The notes beneath the pieces were generated by a model. It searched no databases. It was not told the origin of the DNA and saw only the letters and a list, made by a program, of their open reading frames with translations. This document shows, one piece after another, positions 46,565 through 54,415 of a DNA stretch of 59,995 nt. A program made the position numbers and the translations under genes. The first letter of the stretch is position 1. Every line of letters starts with the position of its first letter. Origin of the DNA: Bacillota bacterium. Lineage in GTDB: Bacteria > Bacillota > UBA5301. Location of the stretch: contig JAAYHC010000070.1 in assembly GCA_012735535.1 (NCBI GenBank), forward strand, positions 1-59,995. The letters are read 5' to 3'.

Positions 46565-48004
46565 TTATATCATACCGCCCATATCCTGGCAACCGTATGG
46601 CGTCGCCGCCAGAGACAAAATTCGGCGGGTCCGCTCGGTAACCTTGCCCAGCTCCGAGCTACGCAGCCCTACAACCCACAGGATACCTTGGGAATTCGTA
46701 ACCAGCGCTATCCTATCCCGCAGCCCTGGCGATACCTTTTCATCTATCAAAAAGTCCTTGAGCTTTTTCGATCCCTGCAAACCAAAAGGCTGAAAAGAGT
46801 CCCCGGGCAGGCGAGTGCGGACAACAAGCGGCAACTCAATTTGATCAAGGTCATAATAGGCACTCATCCCTGGTGGGCGGTTTGCGGCCGATTGTAATCG
46901 TTGTAACTCCGCCGGACCACCTTCGTGAACGCTTGCTGTTATAATCAACGAATATTCCGGCAGGATAGTTTCGCCGGGAATTGCTAATTGGACCCAAGGC
47001 GGCGCAGCCTCCACCTTGGCTGCGCCTCCGGAAGCCGACTCCAACCGCAGATACCGATAATCTCTGACAACGCGCAACCCGGGCAAAGCCAACTCCCCGG
47101 TGCCTCGGCTCGACGCTGCCAAGGCTAGGACCTGTTCAACATGGGCAAAGGTGATCTCCCGTCCGCCACGCGCGGTAAGCAGCCGATTAATCACCCGGCG
47201 CCGGATGGCCAACGGCTCTTGATTCAACCGCTCGACCAGGAGACTGGCGGCCTCGGCCGTCTCCTGCACATTGGCGCTGATCCAGGCCTCGGTCACGGCA
47301 GCCAAGTAATCGTGCTCAGCCCGCAAAATCTCAGCCGAACGAGCCAAAGCCTCTTCAACTTTGGGATTATAATTATTCCGTAAATAGGGGATTAAGTGCA
47401 GGCGAATCTTATTGCGCAGATACTCCACCGAGAGGTTGGATGAATCAATCCGGTACGCCACCCCGAACTGTTGGGCATAAGCCAAAATCTCCTCCCGTTT
47501 GATCTCGATCAGTGGCCGGATATATGGAGTCCTGACCGGCGGAATGCCCCGCAAGCCCTGGCCGCCGCCGCTCAACAGTCTCATCAGCACGGTCTCGGCT
47601 TGGTCCGACAGGGTATGGGCCAAGGCAATCCGCTCCGCACCTGCCTGCTCGGCACATTCAGCCAAGAACTCGTACCTTACCCGTCTGGCCGCCACCGCTT
47701 TTGCCTCTCCCAGTAGGCGCAGCTGCGCCACATCACGCTGGCTAATAATATAAGGTAAGTTGTGCTCTTCCGCCCACCGCCGGACAAACTCGGCATCTTG
47801 CCGGCTCTCCTCCCCGCGCAGCATGTGGTTTAAGTGCGCTACCCATAAAAAAAGCCGCGCCTCTTTGGCCAAACGGCAAAAAAGGTCGGCCATCACCATC
47901 GAGTCAGGCCCACCGGAAAGAGCCAAGAGAACTCTGCTCGTTCCCTCGGGCAGCATCTGGTAATTCTCAATGGTCTGCTTCATTTTTTCCAGCAAATCAG
48001 GCAT
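46565..48004 (-). CDS. tilS: tRNA(Ile)-lysidine synthase
   Basis: 479 residues from ATG 48004; the tracked GTG overlaps the previous gene and has no ribosome site, although the site for the ATG (GAAGAA) is weak too. PP-loop [15 protein letters not shown] and [26 protein letters not shown] identify TilS, with a C-terminal substrate-binding domain ([29 protein letters not shown]). It modifies C34 of tRNA-Ile(CAU) to lysidine, which is essential. Followed by ftsH. Confidence 0.93.
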   Translation of the reverse strand: MPDLLEKMKQTIENYQMLPEGTSRVLLALSGGPDSMVMADLFCRLAKEARLFLWVAHLNHMLRGEESRQDAEFVRRWAEEHNLPYIISQRDVAQLRLLGEAKAVAARRVRYEFLAECAEQAGAERIALAHTLSDQAETVLMRLLSGGGQGLRGIPPVRTPYIRPLIEIKREEILAYAQQFGVAYRIDSSNLSVEYLRNKIRLHLIPYLRNNYNPKVEEALARSAEILRAEHDYLAAVTEAWISANVQETAEAASLLVERLNQEPLAIRRRVINRLLTARGGREITFAHVEQVLALAASSRGTGELALPGLRVVRDYRYLRLESASGGAAKVEAAPPWVQLAIPGETILPEYSLIITASVHEGGPAELQRLQSAANRPPGMSAYYDLDQIELPLVVRTRLPGDSFQPFGLQGSKKLKDFLIDEKVSPGLRDRIALVTNSQGILWVVGLRSSELGKVTERTRRILSLAATPYGCQDMGGMI

Positions 48005-48036
48005 GTAGGATTCTTCGGTAAATGAGGCGGCAATTC

Positions 48037-48318
48037 CTACGCTAACAGACCTTGTGCCCACAAAAAAGTGAGAATGAACAAGCCTACACTAATCAGAAAA
48101 AAGAGATCGACCAACAGCTCCGCGCGGCGCGACACCCGTTGACTAGCGTGTAGCTGTTCCGGCCTGCTTTGCGTGCTAGAATTATCCGTAGCTACAGGCT
48201 TGTACTCCCATTGCTCACAGCAATAACCTTTGGGCGTATAGGTAACCCTCAGATAACGGCTGCTCGTCACCGGTGGAACAGATCGAAAGCGGGGGAAAAA
48301 CTCCGGCCGGTTGTCCAT
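48037..48318 (-). CDS. Hypothetical small membrane protein
   Basis: 93 residues from ATG 48318 with AAGGAG eight bases upstream. N-terminal ~65 residues are polar with CC in YCCEQWEYK; a single helix near the C terminus (LLVDLFFLISVGLFILTFLWAQ) anchors it, probably with the N terminus inside. No recognised family. It sits between spoIIE and tilS. Confidence 0.65.
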   Translation of the reverse strand: MDNRPEFFPRFRSVPPVTSSRYLRVTYTPKGYCCEQWEYKPVATDNSSTQSRPEQLHASQRVSRRAELLVDLFFLISVGLFILTFLWAQGLLA

Positions 48319-48389
48319 GGCGGCAACTCCTTTGCTACCATATTTCTCCTTCATCATATGCCCCCGCCGGACAAATTATACGTCTTCCC

Positions 48390-50876
48390 TCAATTTTCGG
48401 CTGTATTGCGCCGCCGGGTGTAAACCGGGATCATGTTGGCGCCCATGCCTTTACTGCGCACCCTGGCAACCGCGATCGTCAGGTCATCCTGCGGCTCATG
48501 CGCGCATACATCTAGGACCTTAGCCAGCAGATAATCGGCTACCTCGGCCGCACCGAGTTTGGGGGCATGAGCTAAGAGTTTCTCAAACCACTCTGCGGTC
48601 AGGCCCGGCGCACAATCGGTTACCCCATCGGTGATCATCACAATATAATCATTCGGATACAATTCTTCGGAGATTATGGCCGCATCAAACTGAGAGACAA
48701 TTCCAATCGGTAAGGATTGCCCTTCAATCCGCAGAATATCGCTCCCCCGGATAATGTACGTTGGCTGACAGCCGACTTTCACAAACTCGGCCTCGCCGGT
48801 ATACTCATCAAAGAGCATTAAATCGAGGGTGGCAAATGTTTCTTCGGGTGACCGAAAGAGCAGCAGACTGTTTAATGCCCGCAGGGCGAACTGCTTATCA
48901 AGTCCGGCCCGCAGGAGCTGTTCCAAGAGGGATAACGTCGTACTGCTTTCCAAGGCCGCTCGGCTGCCGGAACCCATCCCATCGCTGAGCGCTACACCGA
49001 TCTTTCCGGAAGGCAGGGCCAAGAGCAGATGGTTGTCACCATTAACCTTGGATCCTTTTTTCGAGGTCTTGACCACTTGATATTCCAATTGGTAGGCCTT
49101 CTTCGGCAGCAAGCTCACCTCGCAGAGCGGTTCCCCGCTGAGATATCCACATGCCGGTCGGCCCACACTATATTGCGTATCCAACATAACCGAGGCGATC
49201 GATGCCAACTGGCGACACGCTTCTTTTCCGCCGCAATTGACACAGGTCACCCTGATTTCATACTGGCCATCGGTGCCGGCGACCGCCCGCACTTGCTGCA
49301 CCGCACAACGTTTGCGCACAAAGGCGGCGAGTAGCTCTTTAGAGGGATTTTCCTGTACATAACGGCGTTCGAGCATCTCCTTGGAGAGTGAGGAGATCAC
49401 CTCGGCTACCCCTTGCAGCTGAGTGGAAACGATCTCACGGCTGGATAGTAGTTTTTTCTCCCATGTGCTCTCAACCCGATGCAGCTCGAGCAAATAGTTG
49501 ACGGCCTGCACTAGTTTGTGGGTTTGGGTACAATGGCTCTTGATTCCCTGTGGCAGCTGCGTCAGCTGTAAGCCATCGTTATTCTCCGCTTCAACGAGGG
49601 TGATTTCGAAATTTTTAAAAGTTATGTAGAAACGATCGACCCAGCAACTCTGGTACCGCTGGCATCCGGAACAAACCCGCGCGGAAACCGCATTAATCAT
49701 TTTGCTGATATCAGGGTTATCGCTGACTACTTCTTCTTGCGGTAACTGAGCGAAACTGCGGGCCAACTCGCCGAGCACCTCACTAAAAGTGGAGAGCCTG
49801 CGTGAAAGCCAGCTTTTTAGCCGCTGTTCCTCATCGAGCTCCCGGGGATTCCGGAGTTTACCCGCCGGGAGCCAACCCTGCACGGTAGCGATCGTCTCCG
49901 GTGGGATCAAGCTAACGATCACCGCCGCCACCAGCGTGGAGGCAATCATCCCGGACAGTTCTGCCGGGGTCAGGAGCTGATAAGAGAGTAGTCCCGCCCC
50001 GGCGAAAAACCCGACGATTAAGCCGCCCTTACCGAGCGCGCGGAAAAGACCGGCCGCAATACCGGCCATCGCCAATCCGGCCAGCTGATAGGGCGAATAG
50101 TTGCTCAGCAAGCCGACCACTACCCCGATGCCGACCCCGGCGATCGCCCCGGCACCAGGTCCGGCGATCCAGGCCGCTAAAATCACGGCCAAACGTAGGC
50201 TCAGGTCAACCAGTTGCACCAGGCCCAGTGAAAGCCCATCCAAACCCGAGATGCTGATACCGAGGATCAGGGCCCCCAAGGCGATTTCTTCCGCTTCGAG
50301 CTCCTGCTGCCAGGCGGCAATAGTTTTCAAGCGGGTTCCGAAGTAACTGAGGACCCCGACCAAAAGACCGGCGAGAATCGCTTCCAGGAGGGCAAAGTAT
50401 AAAAAAACGGGCTCCTCTCCACCGGCTGTTGCCAGAATGATTCGCCCGATTAATACTGCTGCCGCAGTATAGAAAGAACCGAAAATCAACTGATATGAAA
50501 TGGTATTCCCTTGGCGTTTGGCCAAGCCGGCACCAATAAGAACCGGTATGGCCAATGCCGCGTAGCTCGCAAGCTTGGTACAGGAAAAACAAAGACCGAA
50601 ACCGATTAATGTACCGATGATGACCTCAAACAACCTCTGTGGATAAATGAGAGAAGTGATGGCAAGTGCCGCTAGAGCAAAAGGATGAAATTCTCCGAAT
50701 AAAGATGCCCTGGCCCATAACACAGCGATCAGTATCACCAGCAGAGAGCGCAGGAAAGAAGTGGTTATTCTCGCAACTAAATGGTTAAACAACGTCCGAA
50801 TGCTGCCCGGCAAAGTCTTAGGCTTAGCAATCGATACGGCCAAATCGATCCCCCCAGTTCCCAGCTTGTCCACCAA
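48390..50876 (-). CDS. spoIIE: Stage II sporulation protein E (PP2C phosphatase)
   Basis: 828 residues. About ten N-terminal transmembrane helices (to ~residue 335), a central regulatory region with a Cys pair (SGCQRYQSCW), and a C-terminal PP2C/SpoIIE phosphatase with DGMGSG and ITDGVTD metal sites. Dephosphorylates SpoIIAA to activate sigma-F in the forespore and helps polar division. The start is uncertain: TTG 50876 lacks a clear ribosome site, whereas TTG 50843 follows GGGGGG. Its presence shows the organism sporulates or descended from a spore-former. Confidence 0.94.
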   Translation of the reverse strand: MVDKLGTGGIDLAVSIAKPKTLPGSIRTLFNHLVARITTSFLRSLLVILIAVLWARASLFGEFHPFALAALAITSLIYPQRLFEVIIGTLIGFGLCFSCTKLASYAALAIPVLIGAGLAKRQGNTISYQLIFGSFYTAAAVLIGRIILATAGGEEPVFLYFALLEAILAGLLVGVLSYFGTRLKTIAAWQQELEAEEIALGALILGISISGLDGLSLGLVQLVDLSLRLAVILAAWIAGPGAGAIAGVGIGVVVGLLSNYSPYQLAGLAMAGIAAGLFRALGKGGLIVGFFAGAGLLSYQLLTPAELSGMIASTLVAAVIVSLIPPETIATVQGWLPAGKLRNPRELDEEQRLKSWLSRRLSTFSEVLGELARSFAQLPQEEVVSDNPDISKMINAVSARVCSGCQRYQSCWVDRFYITFKNFEITLVEAENNDGLQLTQLPQGIKSHCTQTHKLVQAVNYLLELHRVESTWEKKLLSSREIVSTQLQGVAEVISSLSKEMLERRYVQENPSKELLAAFVRKRCAVQQVRAVAGTDGQYEIRVTCVNCGGKEACRQLASIASVMLDTQYSVGRPACGYLSGEPLCEVSLLPKKAYQLEYQVVKTSKKGSKVNGDNHLLLALPSGKIGVALSDGMGSGSRAALESSTTLSLLEQLLRAGLDKQFALRALNSLLLFRSPEETFATLDLMLFDEYTGEAEFVKVGCQPTYIIRGSDILRIEGQSLPIGIVSQFDAAIISEELYPNDYIVMITDGVTDCAPGLTAEWFEKLLAHAPKLGAAEVADYLLAKVLDVCAHEPQDDLTIAVARVRSKGMGANMIPVYTRRRNTAEN

Positions 50877-50911
50877 TACTGGTAATTTTAGCAGGTGGGA
50901 TCGCGAAAAAA

Positions 50912-50918
50912 TGTCGAA
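50912..50918. promoter_or_regulatory. Possible Spo0A box upstream of spoIIE
   Basis: TGTCGAA on the plus strand (TTCGACA on the minus) matches the 0A box exactly and lies 36 bases before the tracked spoIIE start. Spo0A controls spoIIE in Bacillus. A seven-base match alone is weak evidence. Confidence 0.4.
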
Positions 50919-51009
50919 CTATTTCGAAAATGAAAATAAACTATCCTACATTTTCGCGCAAACGGATAGCAATAACAGAAAATCACACATTATAATGATC
51001 TACAGTTCG

Positions 51010-51044
51010 AAAAAGGACCAGCACGCAGGGGGCTAGTCCTTTTT
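51010..51044. terminator. Bidirectional terminator between zinc-finger gene and spoIIE
   Basis: AAAAAGGAC (51010-51018) and GTCCTTTTT (51036-51044) give a stem with A/T tails on both sides. It can end the minus-strand zinc-finger transcript before the spoIIE promoter region. Confidence 0.75.
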
Positions 51045-51069
51045 CAGCAATTACTCATTACCGTTGCAA

Positions 51070-51330
51070 TTAAGCGTTCGCAGTATACTTGGTATGAGAC
51101 CAACCGGAGCCACCGCAAACTTCGCAGTTGCCATTGCCGGTCAGACTGTAACCTGAACCTTTGCAAATAGGACATTTGTAGCCTGGTCTCGCAACAAACA
51201 ATGAACCGGCACCGTTACAAATCGGACAGAATCCGTTACCGGCATCGCCAAAGCCTTTGCCTTTACATCTCCGGCAGGTTTTGAGCACGTAATCACCGGA
51301 CACTTTAGCTCGACGTTTGAGGCCAAACAA
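51070..51330 (-). CDS. Stand-alone DnaJ-type zinc-finger protein
   Basis: 86 residues with four CxxCxGxG motifs: CRRCKGKG, CPICNGAG, CPICKGSG and CEVCGGSG, the full set that binds two zinc ions in DnaJ. There is no J domain and no substrate-binding domain. TTG start seven bases after GAGGGGAGGG. The short N terminus is basic. Similar free-standing Cys-rich-domain proteins exist as chaperone partners or disulfide-active proteins, but the role here is unknown. Confidence 0.8.
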   Translation of the reverse strand: MFGLKRRAKVSGDYVLKTCRRCKGKGFGDAGNGFCPICNGAGSLFVARPGYKCPICKGSGYSLTGNGNCEVCGGSGWSHTKYTANA

Positions 51331-51463
51331 AGTAAACCCTCCCCTCTAATCCAATGTAATCTATAATTGTTGTTACCGACTCCACAATAGTTAACTTAAG
51401 GACAGTTATTTTCTCTCCGAACCGCTTATTCCTGCAAAAAGAGTGTCGGCAAAGAAAAGAACT

Positions 51464-51500
51464 AGGCAGCCTATACCCAGGTCTAGGGCTTTGGCTGCCT
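51464..51500 (-). terminator. Terminator after the AtpH-like gene pair
   Basis: On the minus strand AGGCAGCC and GGCTGCCT form an eight-pair stem followed by AGTTCTTTTCTTT. It lies ~90 bases after the stop of the first-listed AtpH-like gene and before the zinc-finger gene. Confidence 0.65.
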
Positions 51501-51536
51501 CTTAGTTGATGAAAGCAATCTGATAAGACCGACCGC

Positions 51537-51583
51537 AATCTGTGGCCTGCTCGTCCCGATCCCGTTCTCTGCAGCCACAGATT
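51537..51583 (-). repeat. Hairpin immediately after the AtpH-like stop
   Basis: AATCTGTGGC (51537-51546) and GCCACAGATT (51574-51583) are exact complements; the stem can extend by TGC/GCA with one bulged base. No T-tract follows. With 51464-51500 it makes two tandem hairpins in the 3' untranslated region. Confidence 0.6.
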
Positions 51584-51588
51584 ACATA

Positions 51589-51951
51589 CTATACTACTTG
51601 CTGATACTCGACATCCGGAACAGCTCTGTCAAATTGCCGCGAAATCTCCGCATGAATCCGGTTTTCTAAGTCGGCCAGCCGACCCGAGAGGCTCATATCG
51701 ATAACGATGTCCCCCAGGTGGATCAACATACCGCCCAAAATCGAGGGGTCGATGATGTTGGTCAGCTCGACCTCTTTACCGGCCAGTTGTTTCAGGATCC
51801 CGCACAATTTCTCTTGTGTTTCCTCATCGATGGGAACCACTGTCTTGACCTTAGCCTTCACCTTGCTCTGGTCAATTTTAACCGTAATACCCCTGTGTGA
51901 CTTGACTATTTGCCCATACTCTCGAGCAATCTTAGCGCGCCACTTCTCCAT
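51589..51951 (-). CDS. AtpH C-terminal-domain-like protein, copy A
   Basis: 120 residues from ATG 51951, six bases after GGAGGG. The last ~80 residues match the C-terminal domain of ATP synthase delta/OSCP: VVPIDEETQEKL, LAGKEVELTNIIDPSILGGM, and DIVIDMSLSGRLADLE. The ~105-residue helical domain that binds F1-alpha is missing and replaced by ~40 residues starting MEKWRAKIAREY. No other ATP synthase gene lies in the window. A paralogue of the same length (52168-52530) is 216 bases upstream. Function unknown; membrane or coat-associated scaffolding are guesses only. Confidence 0.75.
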   Translation of the reverse strand: MEKWRAKIAREYGQIVKSHRGITVKIDQSKVKAKVKTVVPIDEETQEKLCGILKQLAGKEVELTNIIDPSILGGMLIHLGDIVIDMSLSGRLADLENRIHAEISRQFDRAVPDVEYQQVV

Positions 51952-52167
51952 TCTGATCCCTCCTATCTTGAACTTGCTGAAACTCACCGATAATAAGCAA
52001 AAAGGGGATTTGTCAACCCCCTCGAATAATAGTACAAATTTTCTTAATGTTTTGCGACGGTCTTAGCGTGGTCTGTGCTGCGATCAAAGCCGGGTTATTA
52101 CTATCGATATTATTATTACCGCATGAGCGTGCGAAATCCTGCCAAGCGAGCGAAACAAGGAGCTTAT

Positions 52168-52530
52168 TTAGGCAATAGTACTAAACGGCGCGATTTCCTG
52201 GTCTTCATTCGTTTGAAACTCTTCGTGAATCCGTTGATGAATGGATTCGGAGAGTTTCTTTAGACGCGAGGCCATACTGAGGTCGATGACCAAATCTGCG
52301 GTCGTAATCACCATACCGGCAATAATGGAAGGATCGATCTTGTTTACGATCCGGACCGGCTTGCCGATCAGGTTGGCTAAAGCGGCAGCTAACTCGGCTT
52401 TGTCCTCTTCGGACATCTTCACTACCGTAAAGACCTTAGCCACCGTGGCATCCCGCGCCCTGAAAAAGTCCGGTGCGTCACTAACAAATCGATTATACTC
52501 CTCAGCCACTCGACTCCGCCATTTTTCCAT
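52168..52530 (-). CDS. AtpH C-terminal-domain-like protein, copy B
   Basis: 120 residues from ATG 52530, behind AAGGAAGGGGG; the tracked start reads back into the leader. Same architecture as copy A: MEKWRSRVAEEY at the start, then VVKMSEEDKAEL, IGKPVRIVNKIDPSIIAGM and LVIDLSMASRLKKL. It shares the AtpH IDPSIxGGM and IDxS elements but no N-terminal OSCP domain. The two copies are clearly diverged, so the duplication is not recent. Its leader contains a promoter and a terminator-like hairpin. Confidence 0.75.
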   Translation of the reverse strand: MEKWRSRVAEEYNRFVSDAPDFFRARDATVAKVFTVVKMSEEDKAELAAALANLIGKPVRIVNKIDPSIIAGMVITTADLVIDLSMASRLKKLSESIHQRIHEEFQTNEDQEIAPFSTIA

Positions 52531-52578
52531 TCCGGACACCCCCTTCCTTCTGGTCCCACCCACGCAAGGGCGGGGAAC

Positions 52579-52615
52579 AAAAAAGCCACAGCTTCTTTCT
52601 GTCTCTGCTGCAGCC
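52579..52615 (-). terminator. Terminator-like hairpin inside the leader of AtpH-like copy B
   Basis: Read on the minus strand: GGCTGCAGC, 14-base loop, GCTGTGGCT, then TTTTTTG. The nine-pair stem includes three G-U pairs. It lies ~50 bases before the ATG and ~80 bases after the putative transcription start. A second stem, CCCGCCC/GGGTGGG, forms between it and the ribosome site. The arrangement suggests transcription attenuation. Confidence 0.6.
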
Positions 52616-52703
52616 GGTGATCCCATTATTCCGCTAAGATAATCCCGATGTTATTGTCAACGCTTTCACAATATATTGATTTCAATACCCTTCCTGTGTT
52701 ATT

Positions 52704-52732
52704 ATTATACATCTAAATATACCGTTTGTAAA
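52704..52732 (-). promoter_or_regulatory. Promoter of the AtpH-like gene pair
   Basis: On the minus strand TTTACA (52732-52727), 17-base spacer, TATAAT (52709-52704). The leader to ATG 52530 would be about 165 bases. This explains the otherwise gene-free stretch 52531-52898, together with the leader hairpin and the terminator at 52841-52870. Confidence 0.75.
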
Positions 52733-52840
52733 CAGAAAACCCTGATTTTATGCGTTTTCCCAGCTCCTGGCAGAAAATCGTACGGAAAAACTCGGCTTGT
52801 GTCTGCTAAATAGTCTTTGCGTTCGCAATTTCCGCACAAT

Positions 52841-52870
52841 AAAAAGAATCCGGACAATCGGATTCTTTTT
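52841..52870. terminator. Bidirectional terminator after the zinc-ribbon gene
   Basis: AAAAAGAATCCG-GACAAT-CGGATTCTTTTT: a perfect twelve-pair stem with A/T tails, ending the minus-strand 52-residue gene. Confidence 0.85.
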
Positions 52871-52898
52871 CACAACATCAATAGCTATTGCCGCTTAA

Positions 52899-53057
52899 CT
52901 AGATCGGCTTTTGGACTTTTTGGTTCTCCTTGGCTTCGTGTTGCACTTTGGCTTTGCACAGCTCGCAGACAAAATATTTCTGACCGGAATGACTCAGCTG
53001 CTTAACTCCTTCAACTTTATCCACTTTACCGCAGATGATACATCTTCTCTCTACCAT
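52899..53057 (-). CDS. YlaI/DUF2197-like small zinc-ribbon protein
   Basis: 52 residues, too short for the ORF track. ATG 53057 follows GGGGG at nine bases and AAGGTG directly. The sequence begins MVERRCIICGKVDKV and has a second pair in YFVCELCKAKV, so two CxxC knuckles form one zinc site, as in YlaI/DUF2197 proteins of Bacilli. A basic tail rich in Lys and Gln follows. Function unknown in the family. It lies between nadE and the AtpH-like genes, followed by a strong terminator. Confidence 0.8.
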   Translation of the reverse strand: MVERRCIICGKVDKVEGVKQLSHSGQKYFVCELCKAKVQHEAKENQKVQKPI

Positions 53058-53138
53058 CACCTTAGGCCCCCTTGCAATATCATCATAGTAATATTTCCAC
53101 TTTCATAATAGTATTTCCTTTAACGAGAAGCCGCTCGC

Positions 53139-53906
53139 TCACGATTCTCGACCGGGACTAGGCGGAAAAATCCGTTTATGCCGGCTCTTTGCTTCGAGCA
53201 TCGCAATGCGCTCAGCCACCTCTGTCGGCAAAGGCTCACCGGCGATATAGGCATCAATCTGCTCATATGTTAGGCCCAGCTCCGCTTCATCCGTTTGCCC
53301 CGGCCACAAGCCGGCCGAAGGCGCTTTGGCGATAATCCGTTCCGGCACCCCCAACTCTCTCGCCAAACGGCGCACCTGGGTCTTGGTCAAATCAGCTAAG
53401 GGACGCAAATCAACCGCACTATCGCCCCATTTGGTAAAGTAGCCGACGGTGATCTCGCTCAAGTTCGACGTCCCCAAAACGAGCAGATTGGCCTCATTGG
53501 CAACATAATAGAGCGCATTACTGCGCAGCCTGGCTTTGAGGTTGGCTTGGGCCAGCTTGTTAGGGGGCAGATCCGCAAAGACGGTCAGAAACTGCCGGTA
53601 TACCGGGGTCAGATCGTATTCACGGGTCCGGAGGCGAAAGGTTTTGGCCACAAGCAGAGCATCCTCGATATCCTTCGGATCGCTCTCACACGGCAAGATC
53701 AAGCCTTGGGCGCCTGGCCCACAAGCCCGCACCGCCAAACCGGCCACGACCGCCGAATCAATCCCGCCGCTGAGGCCGAAAACCACACCGTCAGCCCCAG
53801 CCTCCCGCACTTTGCTCTGGATCCAGCCAACTATCTCGGGTAGCCCTTTCCCCACAAACTCCACTATCCTTTCTCTGCCGCTGTCAAGATTACGCTTTAC
53901 TAGCAA
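53139..53906 (-). CDS. nadE: NH3-dependent NAD+ synthetase
   Basis: 255 residues, TTG start with a weak ribosome site (start uncertain by a few codons). ATP pyrophosphatase motif GLSGGIDSAVVAGLA, then LGTSNLSEITVGYFTKWGDSAVDLRPLADLTKTQV and KAPSAGLWPGQTDEAELG are characteristic. There is no nitrilase domain, so it uses free ammonia. It converts nicotinate adenine dinucleotide to NAD+. Divergent from trmL, whose promoter overlaps the nadE start. Confidence 0.94.
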   Translation of the reverse strand: MLVKRNLDSGRERIVEFVGKGLPEIVGWIQSKVREAGADGVVFGLSGGIDSAVVAGLAVRACGPGAQGLILPCESDPKDIEDALLVAKTFRLRTREYDLTPVYRQFLTVFADLPPNKLAQANLKARLRSNALYYVANEANLLVLGTSNLSEITVGYFTKWGDSAVDLRPLADLTKTQVRRLARELGVPERIIAKAPSAGLWPGQTDEAELGLTYEQIDAYIAGEPLPTEVAERIAMLEAKSRHKRIFPPSPGRES

Positions 53907-53924
53907 ACCCTGGCCGGGTATAAT
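53896..53924 (+). promoter_or_regulatory. Promoter of trmL
   Basis: TTTACT (53896-53901), 17-base spacer, TATAAT (53919-53924), overlapping the first codons of divergent nadE. The leader before ATG 53942 would be only about ten bases and includes GAGGTGA. Confidence 0.7.
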
Positions 53925-53941
53925 AGCGCCGAGGTGAGAAA

Positions 53942-54409
53942 ATGTTCCGCGTTGCGCTCGTTGAACCGGAGATTGCTCCCAATACCGGCAACATCGCCAG
54001 ACTGTGCGCCGCTACCGGCTGCGAACTCCACTTGGTCCACCCCCTGGGGTTCATCCTCAGCGACAAGAAGATGAAGCGGGCCGGTTTAGATTACTGGTCG
54101 CAAGTCACGGTGGTCGAGCATAATTCGTTGGACGAGTTCATGCTGACGGTATATACATCAGGACGCGGCTTTTACTTGCTGAGCACCAAAGGCACCCACA
54201 ACCATACCGAAGTCAACTACCAACCTGGTGACTTCTTGATTTTCGGCCCGGAGACGCGCGGTCTCCCTGCGGACCTCTTAGCACACCACCCGGATCACTG
54301 TCTGCGCATTCCCATGCGCGAGGGAGCTCGCTCCCTTAACCTGGCCAATTCCGTCTCCATCATCGTCTACGAAGCCCTTCGCCAGCATAACTTCGGCGAT
54401 CTGCGTTAA
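53942..54409 (+). CDS. trmL: tRNA (cytidine(34)-2'-O)-methyltransferase
   Basis: 155 residues. SPOUT (trefoil-knot) methyltransferase: VEPEIAPNTGNIARLCAATG at the start, FGPETRGLP and IPMREGARSLNLANSVSIIVYEALRQ at the SAM knot. The short length without an RNA-binding extension is typical of TrmL/YibK, which methylates the wobble base of tRNA-Leu. Monocistronic between convergent and divergent neighbours. Confidence 0.94.
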   Translation: MFRVALVEPEIAPNTGNIARLCAATGCELHLVHPLGFILSDKKMKRAGLDYWSQVTVVEHNSLDEFMLTVYTSGRGFYLLSTKGTHNHTEVNYQPGDFLIFGPETRGLPADLLAHHPDHCLRIPMREGARSLNLANSVSIIVYEALRQHNFGDLR

Positions 54410-54415
54410 CATCGC

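Noticed and set aside
52540-52572. GGGTGGGACC on the minus strand resembling the T-box sequence (UGGNACC)
   Set aside because: It lies after, not within, the terminator hairpin; the leader is too short for a T-box and no specifier or tRNA-synthetase/amino acid gene follows.
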